DNA of 64,000 nt from CBDBGD01 sp965205235 (GCA_965205235.1 CBDBGD010000007.1:372001-436000); one strand, 5' to 3'; positions 25,306 through 34,931 are shown, counted from the stretch's first letter. Translations and numbers: made by a program. The notes: generated by a model from the sequence alone, not told the origin.

Positions 25306-27087
25306 CTAAGGCGTATCGGAAACTTCGCTCTGGTCGTCGTAGTAGCGCGACGTGAAGAGCAGCCCGTCGTGGCGGATGGCCCACACGTGAGCGTACAGGG
25401 TCTCCGAAGACCTGGTGTTGGGGAAGACGAAGCTGATCCAGATCCCGTCCTCCGTTGCTGCCGCCATCTCTTCCCCAATATTGCGAACGCGGTACGCTCC
25501 GACCTCTTTCAGGTCGGTGCCTATGAGATGTGGGGCGAGGATAGCAACGCGCACAACGTCATCTTCGTCGGCCAGGGTCAGGCTCCACTGGCCGTCAACG
25601 CTTTCCTGGCTGTTGTAGTGGGCGATGGTAGCGTCCAACCCGTTGGCCTTATAGTACTCGATGGCCTGCTCCACGTACGCCCTGGTCTGCCCCGCCGGGT
25701 CGTCAACCTGCGGGTAGTAGCCGGAAGCGAAGAGCATCCCGTCCCGACGCACCGCGTACCCCACCTTGGGGACTTCCTTCAGCGTCACCGGATGCGGCCA
25801 CAGGTATTCCACCCACACGCCTTCGCCGCCGTCGACGGCCTTGGCCAGCTCCTTGCCCAGCTCGTACCCGTCCGAACCAACCACGTCCTTGATGTCGGAC
25901 CCTATCAGGTGCGGCAGCAGCGGGTGGACGTGGTAGACGTCGGCGCCGTCGGTGGCGAAGAGATACCACTGGCCCTCGAAGCTGGCGACGCTGTTGTAGT
26001 AGTTCAGCATGGACTGCAGGCCGTCTTTCTCGTAGCGCTCGATGGCCCGGTTCACGTAGTCCACCGTGTGCTCGCGCGGGTCGGCGTCCTGCCAGGCCGG
26101 GGTCCCCGACTCGGGACCGCCGGCGTAGTAGCCGGAGGCGAAGATCAGCCCATCGTGGCGGACGGCCCAGGTGACCTTCTGCTGTTCCTTGCGGGATAGG
26201 GGATGGGGCCACAGGTATTCCACCCATATGCCTTCCTGGGTGGCCAGGGCAATCTCCTTCCCCAGCTCCTGCCCGTCCGAGCCCACCACGGCCTTGATGT
26301 CCGTGCCGATAAGGTGGGGGAAGATTGGATGCGCCAGGTAGATGTCATCATCGCCGATGAGGAACAGGTAGAACTGGCCGGCCAGACTGGCCTGGCTGTT
26401 GTAGTAGGCGATGGTGGCTTCCAGACCTTCCTCGTCGTACTTGGCGATGGCCTTGTCTACGTACTCCTTGGTGGAATCCGCTACGTCCGCCGCCAAAGCG
26501 GAATGGCTGGCGGAGAAGACCAGGCCGTCGTGAAGGATAATGAAGACCCGCCGCGGCTCTTCCTGCCTGGTGGCAGGGTTGATGCCCCGAGTCATCATCC
26601 AGACACCTTCCTCGGTGGCAACTTCAAACAGGTCCGTGAAGGCGGAGAATGTCGAGCCGGAGCCAACGTATTGGCCTTCCAGGGAGGGTATGCTCCGGTA
26701 TACCAGCAACGTGCCTTCGGCTTCGTTCACAAGGATCAGCGTCCGCCCACTCTCTGTGCCTGCCTCGGACTTGTAGAACTCAACGGTGGCGTCCAGACCG
26801 TTCTCTCGATAGTATTCAACGGCCTTCGTAACGAAGGCGTGTGTTAGGGCGTCGTCGTCCAACGCGGCAGGTTCCGGTGTTGGCTCCGGGGCCTCGGTGG
26901 CAGCGGCCTCCGGGACCGCGGCAACGGGCTCAGGCGTCGGCTCCGCGTCGTCGTCGCAGGCGATGCTGAAGAGGGCGACGGACGCCAAAGCAAGCAGCAA
27001 CAGGACGAACCCGGCAGACGACCGCCGGGAGAATCGGCCCGCTCGCACTATCCTAGTCTTCTTGCCTTGACCTGCTCGTGGTGTCAT
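25306..27087 (-). CDS. Lipoprotein with four tandem Cache-like sensor units
   Basis: 593 residues. Signal peptide with lipobox FSIAC followed by DDDAEPTPEP. Then four related units of about 120-130 residues, each starting with an amphipathic helix like YVNRAIERYEKDGLQSMLNY and ending in HDGLIFASGYY-type strands; three carry IGTDIK/IGSDIK in the middle. The pattern is that of single-Cache extracellular ligand-binding domains. No kinase or methyl-accepting part follows, so it binds outside the cell without its own output. Start taken at ATG 27087 (GTG 27090 is adjacent). Confidence 0.75.
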   Translation of the reverse strand: MTPRAGQGKKTRIVRAGRFSRRSSAGFVLLLLALASVALFSIACDDDAEPTPEPVAAVPEAAATEAPEPTPEPAALDDDALTHAFVTKAVEYYRENGLDATVEFYKSEAGTESGRTLILVNEAEGTLLVYRSIPSLEGQYVGSGSTFSAFTDLFEVATEEGVWMMTRGINPATRQEEPRRVFIILHDGLVFSASHSALAADVADSTKEYVDKAIAKYDEEGLEATIAYYNSQASLAGQFYLFLIGDDDIYLAHPIFPHLIGTDIKAVVGSDGQELGKEIALATQEGIWVEYLWPHPLSRKEQQKVTWAVRHDGLIFASGYYAGGPESGTPAWQDADPREHTVDYVNRAIERYEKDGLQSMLNYYNSVASFEGQWYLFATDGADVYHVHPLLPHLIGSDIKDVVGSDGYELGKELAKAVDGGEGVWVEYLWPHPVTLKEVPKVGYAVRRDGMLFASGYYPQVDDPAGQTRAYVEQAIEYYKANGLDATIAHYNSQESVDGQWSLTLADEDDVVRVAILAPHLIGTDLKEVGAYRVRNIGEEMAAATEDGIWISFVFPNTRSSETLYAHVWAIRHDGLLFTSRYYDDQSEVSDTP

Positions 27088-27215
27088 CACTCCTCACAGG
27101 TGTCTAGAATATTCGTATCTGCTAGCCTATCATATCCCAGAATCGCCTGCATCACTTTGTTGGCCCGGCGGCTTGGGAGCTATCCCAAACGGCACAGCTC
27201 GGAGGGTGAGTCAAA

Positions 27216-28936
27216 ATTCGCTACGAACCGGATGAGAAATGTCCGCCGCTAGTGGCGGTGACTTCAGCGTTACAGATATTCATCCCCAACACCATCGGCC
27301 TCACCATGCTGTCGACGCTGGTGGTGCGCGCGGCCGACGAGTCCGACGCCTACTTGGGGTGGGCGATCTTCACTGCGCTGGCAGTCTCCGGCGTCAGTAT
27401 GGTCCTGTACGCCCTGCGGTTCCGGCACCTGGGGATGGGCCGGCTCATTGTCGCCAACTTCAACGTTCCGTTCCTGGCGGTTTGCGCGCTGGCCCTCCAG
27501 GCCGGGGGGCCGAGTCTCCTGGCGAGCCTGATGGTGACTTCCACGTTGGCCCAGTTCGTCTTGACGCTCCGCCTGGCCTCCCTCCGCCGGATATTCACTT
27601 CGACGGTGAGCGGGGTGGTGGTCATGCTGGTGGCGGTCTCCGCCGTGCCGTACATCGTCAGCAGCACGGTTATCGTGCCGGAAGGCGAATCAACGGCGCT
27701 TTTCCTGGCGCCTGGACTGGCCGCTCTAACCGTTGGGATTGTCATATCTCTTCACGGCACGGCCCTGTGGCGCATGTGGATCCTGCCGTTCATGGTAGTG
27801 GTTGGTGTGGCGGTAGCAGCGCCCCTGGGCTTTTACGACTTCGACGCCGTAATCGCTGCTCCGTGGGTGAGCCTGCCCGACATGGGTTGGTCCGGGTTGG
27901 ACCTGTCCCTTGACGCGGATTTCTGGGCCCTGCTTCCGGTCTTCGTGTTCGTAAACCTGACCGCCTTCATGAAGACGGTGGGGGACCTGTCGGTGATCTA
28001 CCGCGCTTCCTACCGCAAACCCACGGCGCCCGACTACCGCTCGGTGCAAGGGGGCCTGAACACGTACGGGCTTGGCACCCTTTTCTCCGGCCTCCTGGGG
28101 ACCATCCCCGTCGCCGCGCCGTGGGCGGTCACCGTGGTCTACATCGGCTTTACCGGCGTGGCCGCGAAGAGCGTCGGGATATTCCTGGGTCTGATGACGT
28201 TGGCTGTGGCCCCGTTCTCCAAGCTCCTGACCATACTGATCGCCATTCCCAGCCCGGTGGTGAGTGCGGTATACGTCATCATTTTCGGTCTGCTCTTCGT
28301 CGAGGGTGCGAAAACGGTGTTCAGCGGTCTCTTCGCCGGCCAGGTCGACCAGAAGAAGTCCACCATCACCGGCATCTCCATGGTGCTCGGCCTGTCAGCC
28401 GGAATCTTCAGCGGTCTTACGGAAGGGGTCACCAGTCAGCTGGTTGGCAACACTATCGTCGTCGGCGGCATTGCGGCCATCGGCATGACCATATTCAACG
28501 AGCTATCGAGCTTTCGCATCAGGAAGCTGCGGGCCGAGCTGTCCCACTCTTCCCTGCCTGCCATTGATGATCTTCTCAGCCAGTTCGCCGACAAGCATTC
28601 ATGGTCGGAGAAGGGGAAGGCCCGGCTGCGATTGGTGGGGGAAGAGGTGATGTTGAGCCTGCTGGAAGGGGAGAGCGACGAAGAGCCGGCGCAGAAGCGC
28701 AGGTTGATCGCCACAATTCGCCTGAGGGGAGCGCCGCCGAATTGGAGATGGTGGTCGCATCGGACGACGCCGTCCACGGGAATATCGAAAACCGCATGGC
28801 GTACCTGGACGAGGGACAGGCGCTGGAGGACGATCAAGGTGTGTCCATCCGCATCCTGCGCCAGTACGCCTCGTCGGTGCACCACCGCCAGTATTACGGC
28901 ATAGACATCATCAGCTGCCGCGTGGTGGACGAGTAG
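27216..28936 (+). CDS. NCS2/SulP-like solute transporter with cytoplasmic C-terminal domain (one frameshift)
   Basis: Ten or more transmembrane segments between 27280 and 28500 resemble the uracil-xanthine (NCS2) permease fold. In-frame codons upstream of GTG 27252 read IRYEPDEKCPPLVAV, the usual NCS2 entry, beginning at ATT 27216 with GGAGGG nine bases upstream; ATT may be the real start. The C-terminal domain (SWSEKGKARLRLVGEEVMLS) resembles an RsbW-like ATPase fold. The frame breaks at the G-run 28726-28729: adding one G gives RLRGSAAELEMVV and the frame then runs to 28936. Without correction the protein ends in unrelated sequence at 28904. Confidence 0.75.
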
Positions 28937-28982
28937 CGCGACGGGAGCTCGCTGTCCCCTGCGTCTGCGTCCGGAGAGGGCC

Positions 28983-30227
28983 CTACGGCTCGTCGCCGTG
29001 GACCCTGGTCTCGGGCTGGAAGGACGACCAGGCGAACCAGAAGTGTGCGCCGTGGACCACCGGATCCAGCCGGCTGCCCTCCAGCGGGCCGTCTATCGCC
29101 TGGCCGAACAGGTCCCAGGTGCTGCCCGTCTGCTCGTCGACGAACCCCTGCTCCGTCGCGGTGAAGGTGAGGCGGCGGCCGTCGACGACTGGCCGGAAGG
29201 CGTTGGCGCTGCCCACGTCACGCCCCTCGGCGATGAGGGCCTTGTCCATGGCCGATGCGGCGCCGGGCTGGTGGAAGACGACCACGTCCTCCCCGGCCAC
29301 CTCCACCGTGGCCACGCGGTTGATGAACAGGTAGGAGAAGGGGACGGCCACCGCGTCCTCGCCCGCGCCCAGGGCCACCACCCGCTCCATGGCGGGCAGG
29401 CGGCGGTCCCGGTAGGCCTCGGCCAGCCAGGGGCGGCCGGTGTCGTAGCCCTGGTAGGGGTTGAAGCCGTAGGGGCGGCTGTAGCCCGTCTCACGGGAGA
29501 GGACCACGCCCTCCGGGTGGGCCCGCCGGAACTCCCCCCACGAGACGATGGGCGCAGGGATGAAGTCGAGCTGCGCGCCCGCCAGCTCGCCCACCAGCGC
29601 CTCCCCGGTGAGCTGCTGCCACCAGGAATCCGTCTGCCGGTCGTACATGACCAGGTCGCTGAAGCGCAGGTTGCCGGACACGCCGAAGTCGAGCTCGCGC
29701 TCGCCCACCCTGCGGTCGAACACGACGGCGGAGTTGCAGAGCGGGCAGTAGGTCACGGCGACGGGTCTATCCCCCACCACGTCGTTGACGATCTCGTGGT
29801 ACAGGAGGATCTGGAGGGGGTAGGCCCGCACGTCACCGTCGATTTCCAGGGCCAGCACCGGCTCCTGCTCCTGCAGCCACTCCCCGGCATCGGCCTGCGC
29901 GATGTACACCGGGTCGTCGATGGCCGGGATGCCGTCCCGGGTCTGCGCCGACCGGAACTCGGTCAGCGAGACGGTGCGCATGGTGAAGTCCGTCTTCCAC
30001 CCCTGCGCCGTGAAGACCTTGGCCTTGGCCTCCTCGTCCGGGGTGACGTCCGTGGGCGTGAAGCCGGGGCGTAGGTCCTTGCCCACGGCATCGTCGAGCG
30101 TCCCCTGCACCGCCGGCTGTGCCGCCGCCGACGCCGCCTCGTCGCTCGACCCGTCGGCGGCGCTGCACGCCGCAGCAACCGCAAGCGCCATGACCGCCAC
30201 CAGTGCGAACCCGTACGTTCGAATCAC
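28983..30227 (-). CDS. DUF3179 domain lipoprotein
   Basis: 414 residues from GTG 30227 with AGGAGAGGG upstream. Lipobox VAAAC at residue 21. The DUF3179 domain starts about residue 75 and has AVTYCPLCNSAVVFDR with the CxxC pair near residue 160, and the long C-terminal segment VVFHQPGAASAMD. The family is periplasmic or extracytoplasmic and frequent in Chloroflexota, archaea and marine bacteria; its function is unknown. The CPLC motif hints at metal or redox chemistry (inference). Confidence 0.88.
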   Translation of the reverse strand: MIRTYGFALVAVMALAVAAACSAADGSSDEAASAAAQPAVQGTLDDAVGKDLRPGFTPTDVTPDEEAKAKVFTAQGWKTDFTMRTVSLTEFRSAQTRDGIPAIDDPVYIAQADAGEWLQEQEPVLALEIDGDVRAYPLQILLYHEIVNDVVGDRPVAVTYCPLCNSAVVFDRRVGERELDFGVSGNLRFSDLVMYDRQTDSWWQQLTGEALVGELAGAQLDFIPAPIVSWGEFRRAHPEGVVLSRETGYSRPYGFNPYQGYDTGRPWLAEAYRDRRLPAMERVVALGAGEDAVAVPFSYLFINRVATVEVAGEDVVVFHQPGAASAMDKALIAEGRDVGSANAFRPVVDGRRLTFTATEQGFVDEQTGSTWDLFGQAIDGPLEGSRLDPVVHGAHFWFAWSSFQPETRVHGDEP

Positions 30228-30415
30228 TCTGCCCTCTCCTCCGTCCGTGAGCATCGCAGGAAGACGACCCAAGGGCCGCCCTCCACTATAGGGCCTGTCG
30301 AGGAGGCTCGCACCACGCATCAAACAGGCCTCATAGCCTACTACGTCCTGCGACGCCGGGCGGGTCTACAGGCTATCCACGGCGGCGGGGGACGGCTATA
30401 CTTGGAGCGACGTTG

Positions 30416-30901
30416 ATGGACCTCGCCGACCTGCTGCGCACGCTGGCCGCCGCCATGACTCCCGTCGGGGAGCTCCGGCTGGCAATTCCCCTCTCGATCT
30501 CCCACCTGGGCATGCCCTGGTACCAGGCGCTCCCCATCGCCATCGTCGGGAACATGCTGCCCGTGCTGGTGCTGGTGCCGGGCCTGGAGCGCATCACGAC
30601 GTTGGTCCGCAGCTACCCGTCGCCGGCCAGTCGGGCGCTCGACTGGTGGATCGCCCGGGTCACCCGAACCTACCGCGGCCACTACCAGCGATACGGCGCG
30701 CTGGCGCTGGTGGGGCTGGTGGCGGTGCCGCTGCCGTTCACCGGCGCGTGGAGCGGCTCCGTGGTCGCCTGGGCCTTCCGAGTGCCGCCCAAGACGGCCA
30801 TACCCCTCATACTGCTCGGGGTGGTCATTGCGGGGGTGGCGGTGACCATCCTCACGCAAGCGGGCATACAGCTGAGCCTGCTGATCAAGGACGGAGGCTG
30901 A
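30416..30901 (+). CDS. Small multidrug export family membrane protein (COG2426)
   Basis: 161 residues with four hydrophobic segments. The start PVGELRLAIPLSI and the later PLPFTGAWSGS are the two conserved re-entrant-like motifs of the COG2426 family annotated as small multi-drug export proteins; the transport role is not proven. ATG 30416 preceded by GGAGCG. The pyrF start follows the stop codon after one base, so both are translated from one message. Confidence 0.85.
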   Translation: MDLADLLRTLAAAMTPVGELRLAIPLSISHLGMPWYQALPIAIVGNMLPVLVLVPGLERITTLVRSYPSPASRALDWWIARVTRTYRGHYQRYGALALVGLVAVPLPFTGAWSGSVVAWAFRVPPKTAIPLILLGVVIAGVAVTILTQAGIQLSLLIKDGG

Positions 30902-30902
30902 G

Positions 30903-31747
30903 ATGAGCGGATTCGTCGACAAGCTGCACGCCGCGGCCCGGACCAACGGCAGCCTGCTCTGCGTGGGGCTCGACCCGGACCCCAACCTCATGCCGGTGCA
31001 GGACGTAGCGGCCTTCAACCGGGCCATCATCGACGCGACGTCCGACCTCGTGTGCGCCTACAAGCCCAACCTGGGCTTCTTCGAGGCGCTGGGCAGGCCG
31101 GGGTTGGAGGCGCTGGAGCGGACGCTCGACTGCATCCGCGACAAGGCGCCGAACGCGGTGGTCATCGGTGACGCCAAGCGCGGGGACATCCATCGCTTCT
31201 ACGCCAAGGCGATGTTCGAGTCGTGGGGCTTCGACGCCGCGACGGTGCACCCCTACGCCGGTCGCGGACACCGTCGAGCACTTCCTCGCCTACTCCGACC
31301 GGGGCGTCTTCGTGCTGTGCCGGACGTCCAAACCCCGGGGCGCGGGACTTCCAGGACCTGGCCGTGACCCCGCCCTACGGCGGCGATACGATGCCGCTCT
31401 TCGAGTGGGTGGCGATGCAGGCGCAGTCCTGGAACGACGCCGGCAACGTGGGCCTCGTCGTGGGCGCCACCTACCCCGACGAGCTCCGCCGCGTCCGCGA
31501 GCTGTGCCCCACCCTGCCCATCCTCCTCCCCGGCGTCGGCGCGCAGCAGGGCGCGCTCGAAGCGTCGGTGGAGAACGGCGTCGACGAGCACGGCGGGAAC
31601 CTCATCGTCAGTGCCTCGCGCAGCGTCCTGTACGCGTCGTCGGACCCCAACGGCTACGCCGACGCGGCCCGTCGCGAGGCGGAGACCCTGCGCGACGGCA
31701 TCAACGCGGTGCTACAGGAGCGGGGCCTCGCGGGAGCGCGAGGCTAG
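30903..31747 (+). pseudogene. pyrF: Orotidine 5'-phosphate decarboxylase, broken by two +1 frameshifts
   Basis: The first part reads LLCVGLDPDPNLMP, VCAYKPNLGFFEALG and the catalytic VIGDAKRGDI (Asp-x-Lys-x-x-Asp), all intact. An extra base near 31263 and an extra A in 31330-31332 shift the frame twice; removing both restores ADTVEHFLAYSDRGVFVLCR and TSNPGARDFQDLAVTP, then LPGVGAQQG and the rest to the TAG at 31745. The enzyme makes UMP, the last step of pyrimidine synthesis, and is normally essential without uptake. All catalytic residues are preserved, which argues for sequence error rather than a real pseudogene. Confidence 0.9.
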
Positions 31748-31752
31748 CGCGG

Positions 31753-31952
31753 ATGCCGCAACCGATGGAGCTCCGGCTGGGGCAGGTGGTCACGCTCAAG
31801 AAGGTCCACCCGCTGCGGCAGTGCCCAGTGGGGAGGTCGTGCGGCTGGGCATGGACGTCCGCCTGCGATGCCAGGGGTGCGACCGCTACGTCCTCTTCCC
31901 CCGCAGCCAGCTCGAGCGCAGAGTCCGGAGCGTCGGCCCGGCTGCGTCGTAG
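31753..31952 (+). pseudogene. DUF951 family protein, two +1 frameshifts
   Basis: From ATG 31753 (or 31765) the frame reads MELRLGQVVTLKKVHP. An extra G at 31812 and one in the G-run 31830-31833 break it; removing both gives CGSAQWEVVRLGMDVRLRCQ then GCDRYVLFPRSQLERRV, the full DUF951 domain with its Cys residues and PRS motif. DUF951 proteins are small cytoplasmic proteins of unknown function, frequent in Firmicutes and Chloroflexota. As in pyrF, every conserved residue is still present once corrected. Confidence 0.82.
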
Positions 31953-31955
31953 GGC

Positions 31956-32516
31956 CTAGCAGCCCACTCGCGGCGGGACCCCGTCGGCCGGGCACGGCAC
32001 CAGCGGCGAGATCGGGACCCGACGCACGCCCCACAGGTCCGTGAACAGCACCAGCGCCATCAGCAGCCCGATGCCCACGACGATGGCCGAGTCGGCGACG
32101 TTGAAGATGGGCCACGGCCCCACGTCGACGAAGTCGACGACCTCGCCCAGCCGCAGCCGGTCGAGCAGGTTGCCCACCGCGCCGCCGAGCTGGAGGCCCA
32201 GGCTGAGGCGGAGCAGCCCCCCCGGAAACGGGGCGCGGTAGTAGAAGAGCACCAGCACGCCGATGCCCAGAAACGAGCCCACGGTCAGGAACATGCTCTG
32301 TCCCTGGAAGAGGCCGAACGCGGCGCCGGGGTTGACCACGTAGGTCAGCCGGACGAAGCCCTCGGCGGGGATGGACTCGCCGAGCTCCATGAACCGTTGC
32401 ACCAGGAACTTGGTCGACTGGTCGAGCAGGCCCACGGCCAGGATGAGGGCCAGCACCAGGCCGTCCCGCAGAAGGCTCGGCCGTGGGAGGACCGGGACCG
32501 GGTAGTCCATCGCCAT
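31956..32516 (-). CDS. lspA: Lipoprotein signal peptidase (signal peptidase II)
   Basis: 186 residues with four transmembrane helices. The catalytic aspartates are in GEVVDFVDVG and FNVADSAIV, with the NPGAAFGLFQG motif before them. LspA removes signal peptides from prolipoproteins after lipidation, consistent with the many lipoproteins in this window. ATG at 32516 with a second ATG two codons later. Intact despite lying amid several frameshifted genes. Confidence 0.94.
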   Translation of the reverse strand: MAMDYPVPVLPRPSLLRDGLVLALILAVGLLDQSTKFLVQRFMELGESIPAEGFVRLTYVVNPGAAFGLFQGQSMFLTVGSFLGIGVLVLFYYRAPFPGGLLRLSLGLQLGGAVGNLLDRLRLGEVVDFVDVGPWPIFNVADSAIVVGIGLLMALVLFTDLWGVRRVPISPLVPCPADGVPPRVGC

Positions 32517-32544
32517 CAGCGTCTCGCTCCGTTGCCCATCGGCG

Positions 32545-32905
32545 TCACTCGGCCGGCGAATCCAGGTCCTGCGACTCCTCCCACGCAGCCAGGCCGGCCA
32601 GCCCTGCAGGAATCAACAGGAGGGAGCCCCACATGTCCAGGTTCGTCAGCACGGACGTATTCCCCAAGTAGATGCCCATGACCGCCCCGACGCCGAGCAG
32701 CAGGGCCGCGATCCCGCGGATTGCCGAACACGGCTGTCGCCCCAAGAATAGCCAAGAGCGCCATGATTACGCCCCCGACGGCCTCGGCCCTTGAAGCGGG
32801 AAGGAGATCGACCGCAGCCCAGGCATCGGGGAACAGGTCAAGCCCCACGTAGAGCCCGATGGCCACCGCCACCATCTTCCGCGCCTGAGAGCCGCTGATC
32901 TGCAT
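32545..32905 (-). pseudogene. Small four-helix membrane protein, one +1 frameshift
   Basis: Starting at ATG 32905 the frame encodes two hydrophobic helices (VAVAIGLYVGLDLF, GGVIMALLAILGATAVF). An extra T in 32721-32722 shifts it; removing it gives AVFGIRGIAALLLGVGAVMG and continues through two more helices to a stop at 32545. The family is not recognised. Hydrophobicity is maintained across the repair point, supporting one gene. Confidence 0.6.
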
Positions 32906-32929
32906 CAGCCCCCCACTCTCCGTGCCACG

Positions 32930-33541
32930 CTACTCCCCCTCCGCGTCGTCCCGGCGTCCGGCGCGCCAGACGTGGACCGTGCGCTGCAGCACCGTCACCA
33001 GCGCCAGCGCAGCCACCACCCCCAGCACCGGCTTGAGCAGCCCCGTGAACAGCGCAAACGACAGCAGCACCACGCGCTCGGGGCGGGTCAGCAGGCCCAC
33101 CGCGCCGGGTATGCCCAGCCCCTCCGCCCGGGCGCGAGTGTAGCTCACCATCATCGACGAGACCAGCGCCAGGTAGGCGAGCAGGGCCAGCGTCGAGTCG
33201 TCGCGGTCCAACGCCAGCAGCAGGACGCCCAGGAGCAGAGCCGCCTCGCCCAGCCGGTCGCCCACCGAGTCCAGGAAGCCGCCGAAACGCGTGGCCGCCC
33301 CCGTCCGCCGTGCCAGCGCGCCGTCGAGGAGGTCCAGGAAGCCGGAGAGGAGGAACACGCCTCCTGCGATCACCAGCCGGTCCGTCGCCACCAGCCACGC
33401 AGCGACGCCGGAAAGGGCGATGCCCAGAAGGGTGACGCGGTTGGGCGTGAAGCCCAGCGCCGCCAGCACCCGGGCCCCCGGCGTCTCGATCCAGCGCGCC
33501 AGCAGGGCACGGAGGCGGGAGCGGTCCAGCAGTGCGCCCAC
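32930..33541 (-). CDS. CDP-alcohol phosphatidyltransferase
   Basis: 203 residues, about six transmembrane segments. The catalytic signature D-x2-D-G-x2-A-R-x8-G-x3-D-x3-D is complete: DLLDGALARR followed by GGFLDSVGDR. Enzymes of this class join a CDP-lipid to an alcohol such as glycerol-phosphate or inositol-phosphate. The next gene upstream, a PimA-like glycosyltransferase separated by 10 bases, suggests phosphatidylinositol-phosphate or a similar anchor lipid (inference); PgsA is the alternative. Confidence 0.9.
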   Translation of the reverse strand: MGALLDRSRLRALLARWIETPGARVLAALGFTPNRVTLLGIALSGVAAWLVATDRLVIAGGVFLLSGFLDLLDGALARRTGAATRFGGFLDSVGDRLGEAALLLGVLLLALDRDDSTLALLAYLALVSSMMVSYTRARAEGLGIPGAVGLLTRPERVVLLSFALFTGLLKPVLGVVAALALVTVLQRTVHVWRAGRRDDAEGE

Positions 33542-33551
33542 GGGACCGCGG

Positions 33552-34709
33552 CTAGGGGGCGGCAGCGAGGGTGGGGGTCGCTGCGTCGGCCCTGGCGCGG
33601 ACCTGCTGCCGGGTCTCCTCGTAGAACTCCAGCACGCGGGTCGCCACGTGGTCGGCGTCGTACTGGTGCGACTTTCGAGCCCCCTCGTCTGCGAGGCGCT
33701 GCCGGAGGTCGGGGTCGTCCAGCAGGCGCTTGAGGGCGCCGGCCAGGGCTTCCTCGTCCTTGGGGGGCACCAGGAGCCCCTGCACGCCGTCGTCGACCAC
33801 GGAGGCGAAGCCCTCGTTGTTCGCGGCGACGACGGGAAGGCCCGCGGCCATGGCCTCCGTCAGCACCATGCCGAAGCTCTCCTTGCCGATGTTGGGCGCA
33901 CAGAAGATGTGTGCCGCCTGGTGGTACCGCGGCAGCTCGGCGTAGGAGGCCCGGCAGAAGACCACGTCCTCCAGGCTGCGTGCCCCGATGATGCCGTAGC
34001 ACTCCTTGTCCGGCGTCTGGGAGGTCACCACTATCAGCCGGGTGTTCGGGTAGTCCCACTTGAGGCGACTGTAGGCCTCCAGCAGGTACTTGAAGCCCTT
34101 GCGCTTCTCCATCCGGCCCACGAAGAGGATGTTGGTCTTGCCGTCCTGGAACTGCGGCAGCGGCGGGGCCGGACGGGCGAAGTGGTCCAGGTCGACGGGG
34201 TTGGGGATGACCTCGTACTCGGCGGGGAAGAGCTTGCTGATGAACTGCGCAGCGGGCGGCGACACGGCGATGCGACCATGGAGTCTGTTGAAGTGGGGCC
34301 GGACCAGGCGCTTGATTCCCCGGAACCGCTTGGTCCCCTGCCAGTAGGAGTGGAACGTGCCGATGTTCAGCGACCGGGAGTTGCGCAACACCGCCAGGGA
34401 CAGCAGCGAGGTCAGCGGCTCGTGCAGGTGGATGACGTCGAACTGCTCCGCCTTCAGCAGCGCCTTGATCTTGGGGTTGAGCCACACGGAGAAGGAGACG
34501 CGGGCCAGCGAGCCGTTGGCGGGGATGGGGATGGGGACGCCCAGCCGGACAAAGTTCTCCACGCCCAGCGACTCCGGCGACCGGGAGGAGGGCGCAACGA
34601 TCTTGACGCTGTGGCCGCGGCGGAGGAACTCCCTGGTCAGGAGTGCGATGTGGTTGTTCGCGCCGCCCGGATGAGCGTAGTCGTAGGGAGAGACCAGGGC
34701 TATGTTCAT
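33552..34709 (-). CDS. GT4 glycosyltransferase, PimA-like
   Basis: 385 residues, GT-B fold. N-terminal Rossmann half begins MNIALVSPYDYAHPGGANNH, close to PimA-type mannosyltransferases; the donor site has GRMEKRKGFKYLLEA and the E-x7-E motif GKESFGMVLTEAMAAGLPVV. Predicted to transfer mannose or another hexose from a nucleotide donor to a phosphatidyl lipid made by the neighbouring CDP-alcohol transferase. Cytoplasmic face of the membrane. Intact. Confidence 0.88.
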   Translation of the reverse strand: MNIALVSPYDYAHPGGANNHIALLTREFLRRGHSVKIVAPSSRSPESLGVENFVRLGVPIPIPANGSLARVSFSVWLNPKIKALLKAEQFDVIHLHEPLTSLLSLAVLRNSRSLNIGTFHSYWQGTKRFRGIKRLVRPHFNRLHGRIAVSPPAAQFISKLFPAEYEVIPNPVDLDHFARPAPPLPQFQDGKTNILFVGRMEKRKGFKYLLEAYSRLKWDYPNTRLIVVTSQTPDKECYGIIGARSLEDVVFCRASYAELPRYHQAAHIFCAPNIGKESFGMVLTEAMAAGLPVVAANNEGFASVVDDGVQGLLVPPKDEEALAGALKRLLDDPDLRQRLADEGARKSHQYDADHVATRVLEFYEETRQQVRARADAATPTLAAAP

Positions 34710-34845
34710 GCCCTCAACACCGGCGGCTGGGGATTGCGCATTCTACCAAGTTCCCGCAGGGGGGCGCAAACGACGGGGGCGCACGGCCAAAGCCCGCCTG
34801 AGTTGTGATAAGATAGCCGCGGAGCGGTCTGTCGCTCCTCTGCGA

Positions 34846-34920
34846 GCGGAAGTGGCTCAGTGGTAGAGCATCTCCTTGCCAAGGAGAGGGTCGGGGGTTC
34901 GAATCCCCTCTTCCGCTCCA
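34846..34920 (+). tRNA. tRNA-Gly (anticodon GCC)
   Basis: Acceptor stem GCGGAAG/CTTCCGC, anticodon loop TTGCCAA between TCTCC and GGAGA, T-loop GTTCGAATC, encoded CCA. A TGTGATAAGAT extended -10 element lies about 35 bases upstream (34804-34814). Confidence 0.97.
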
Positions 34921-34931
34921 ACCCCCCTCAT

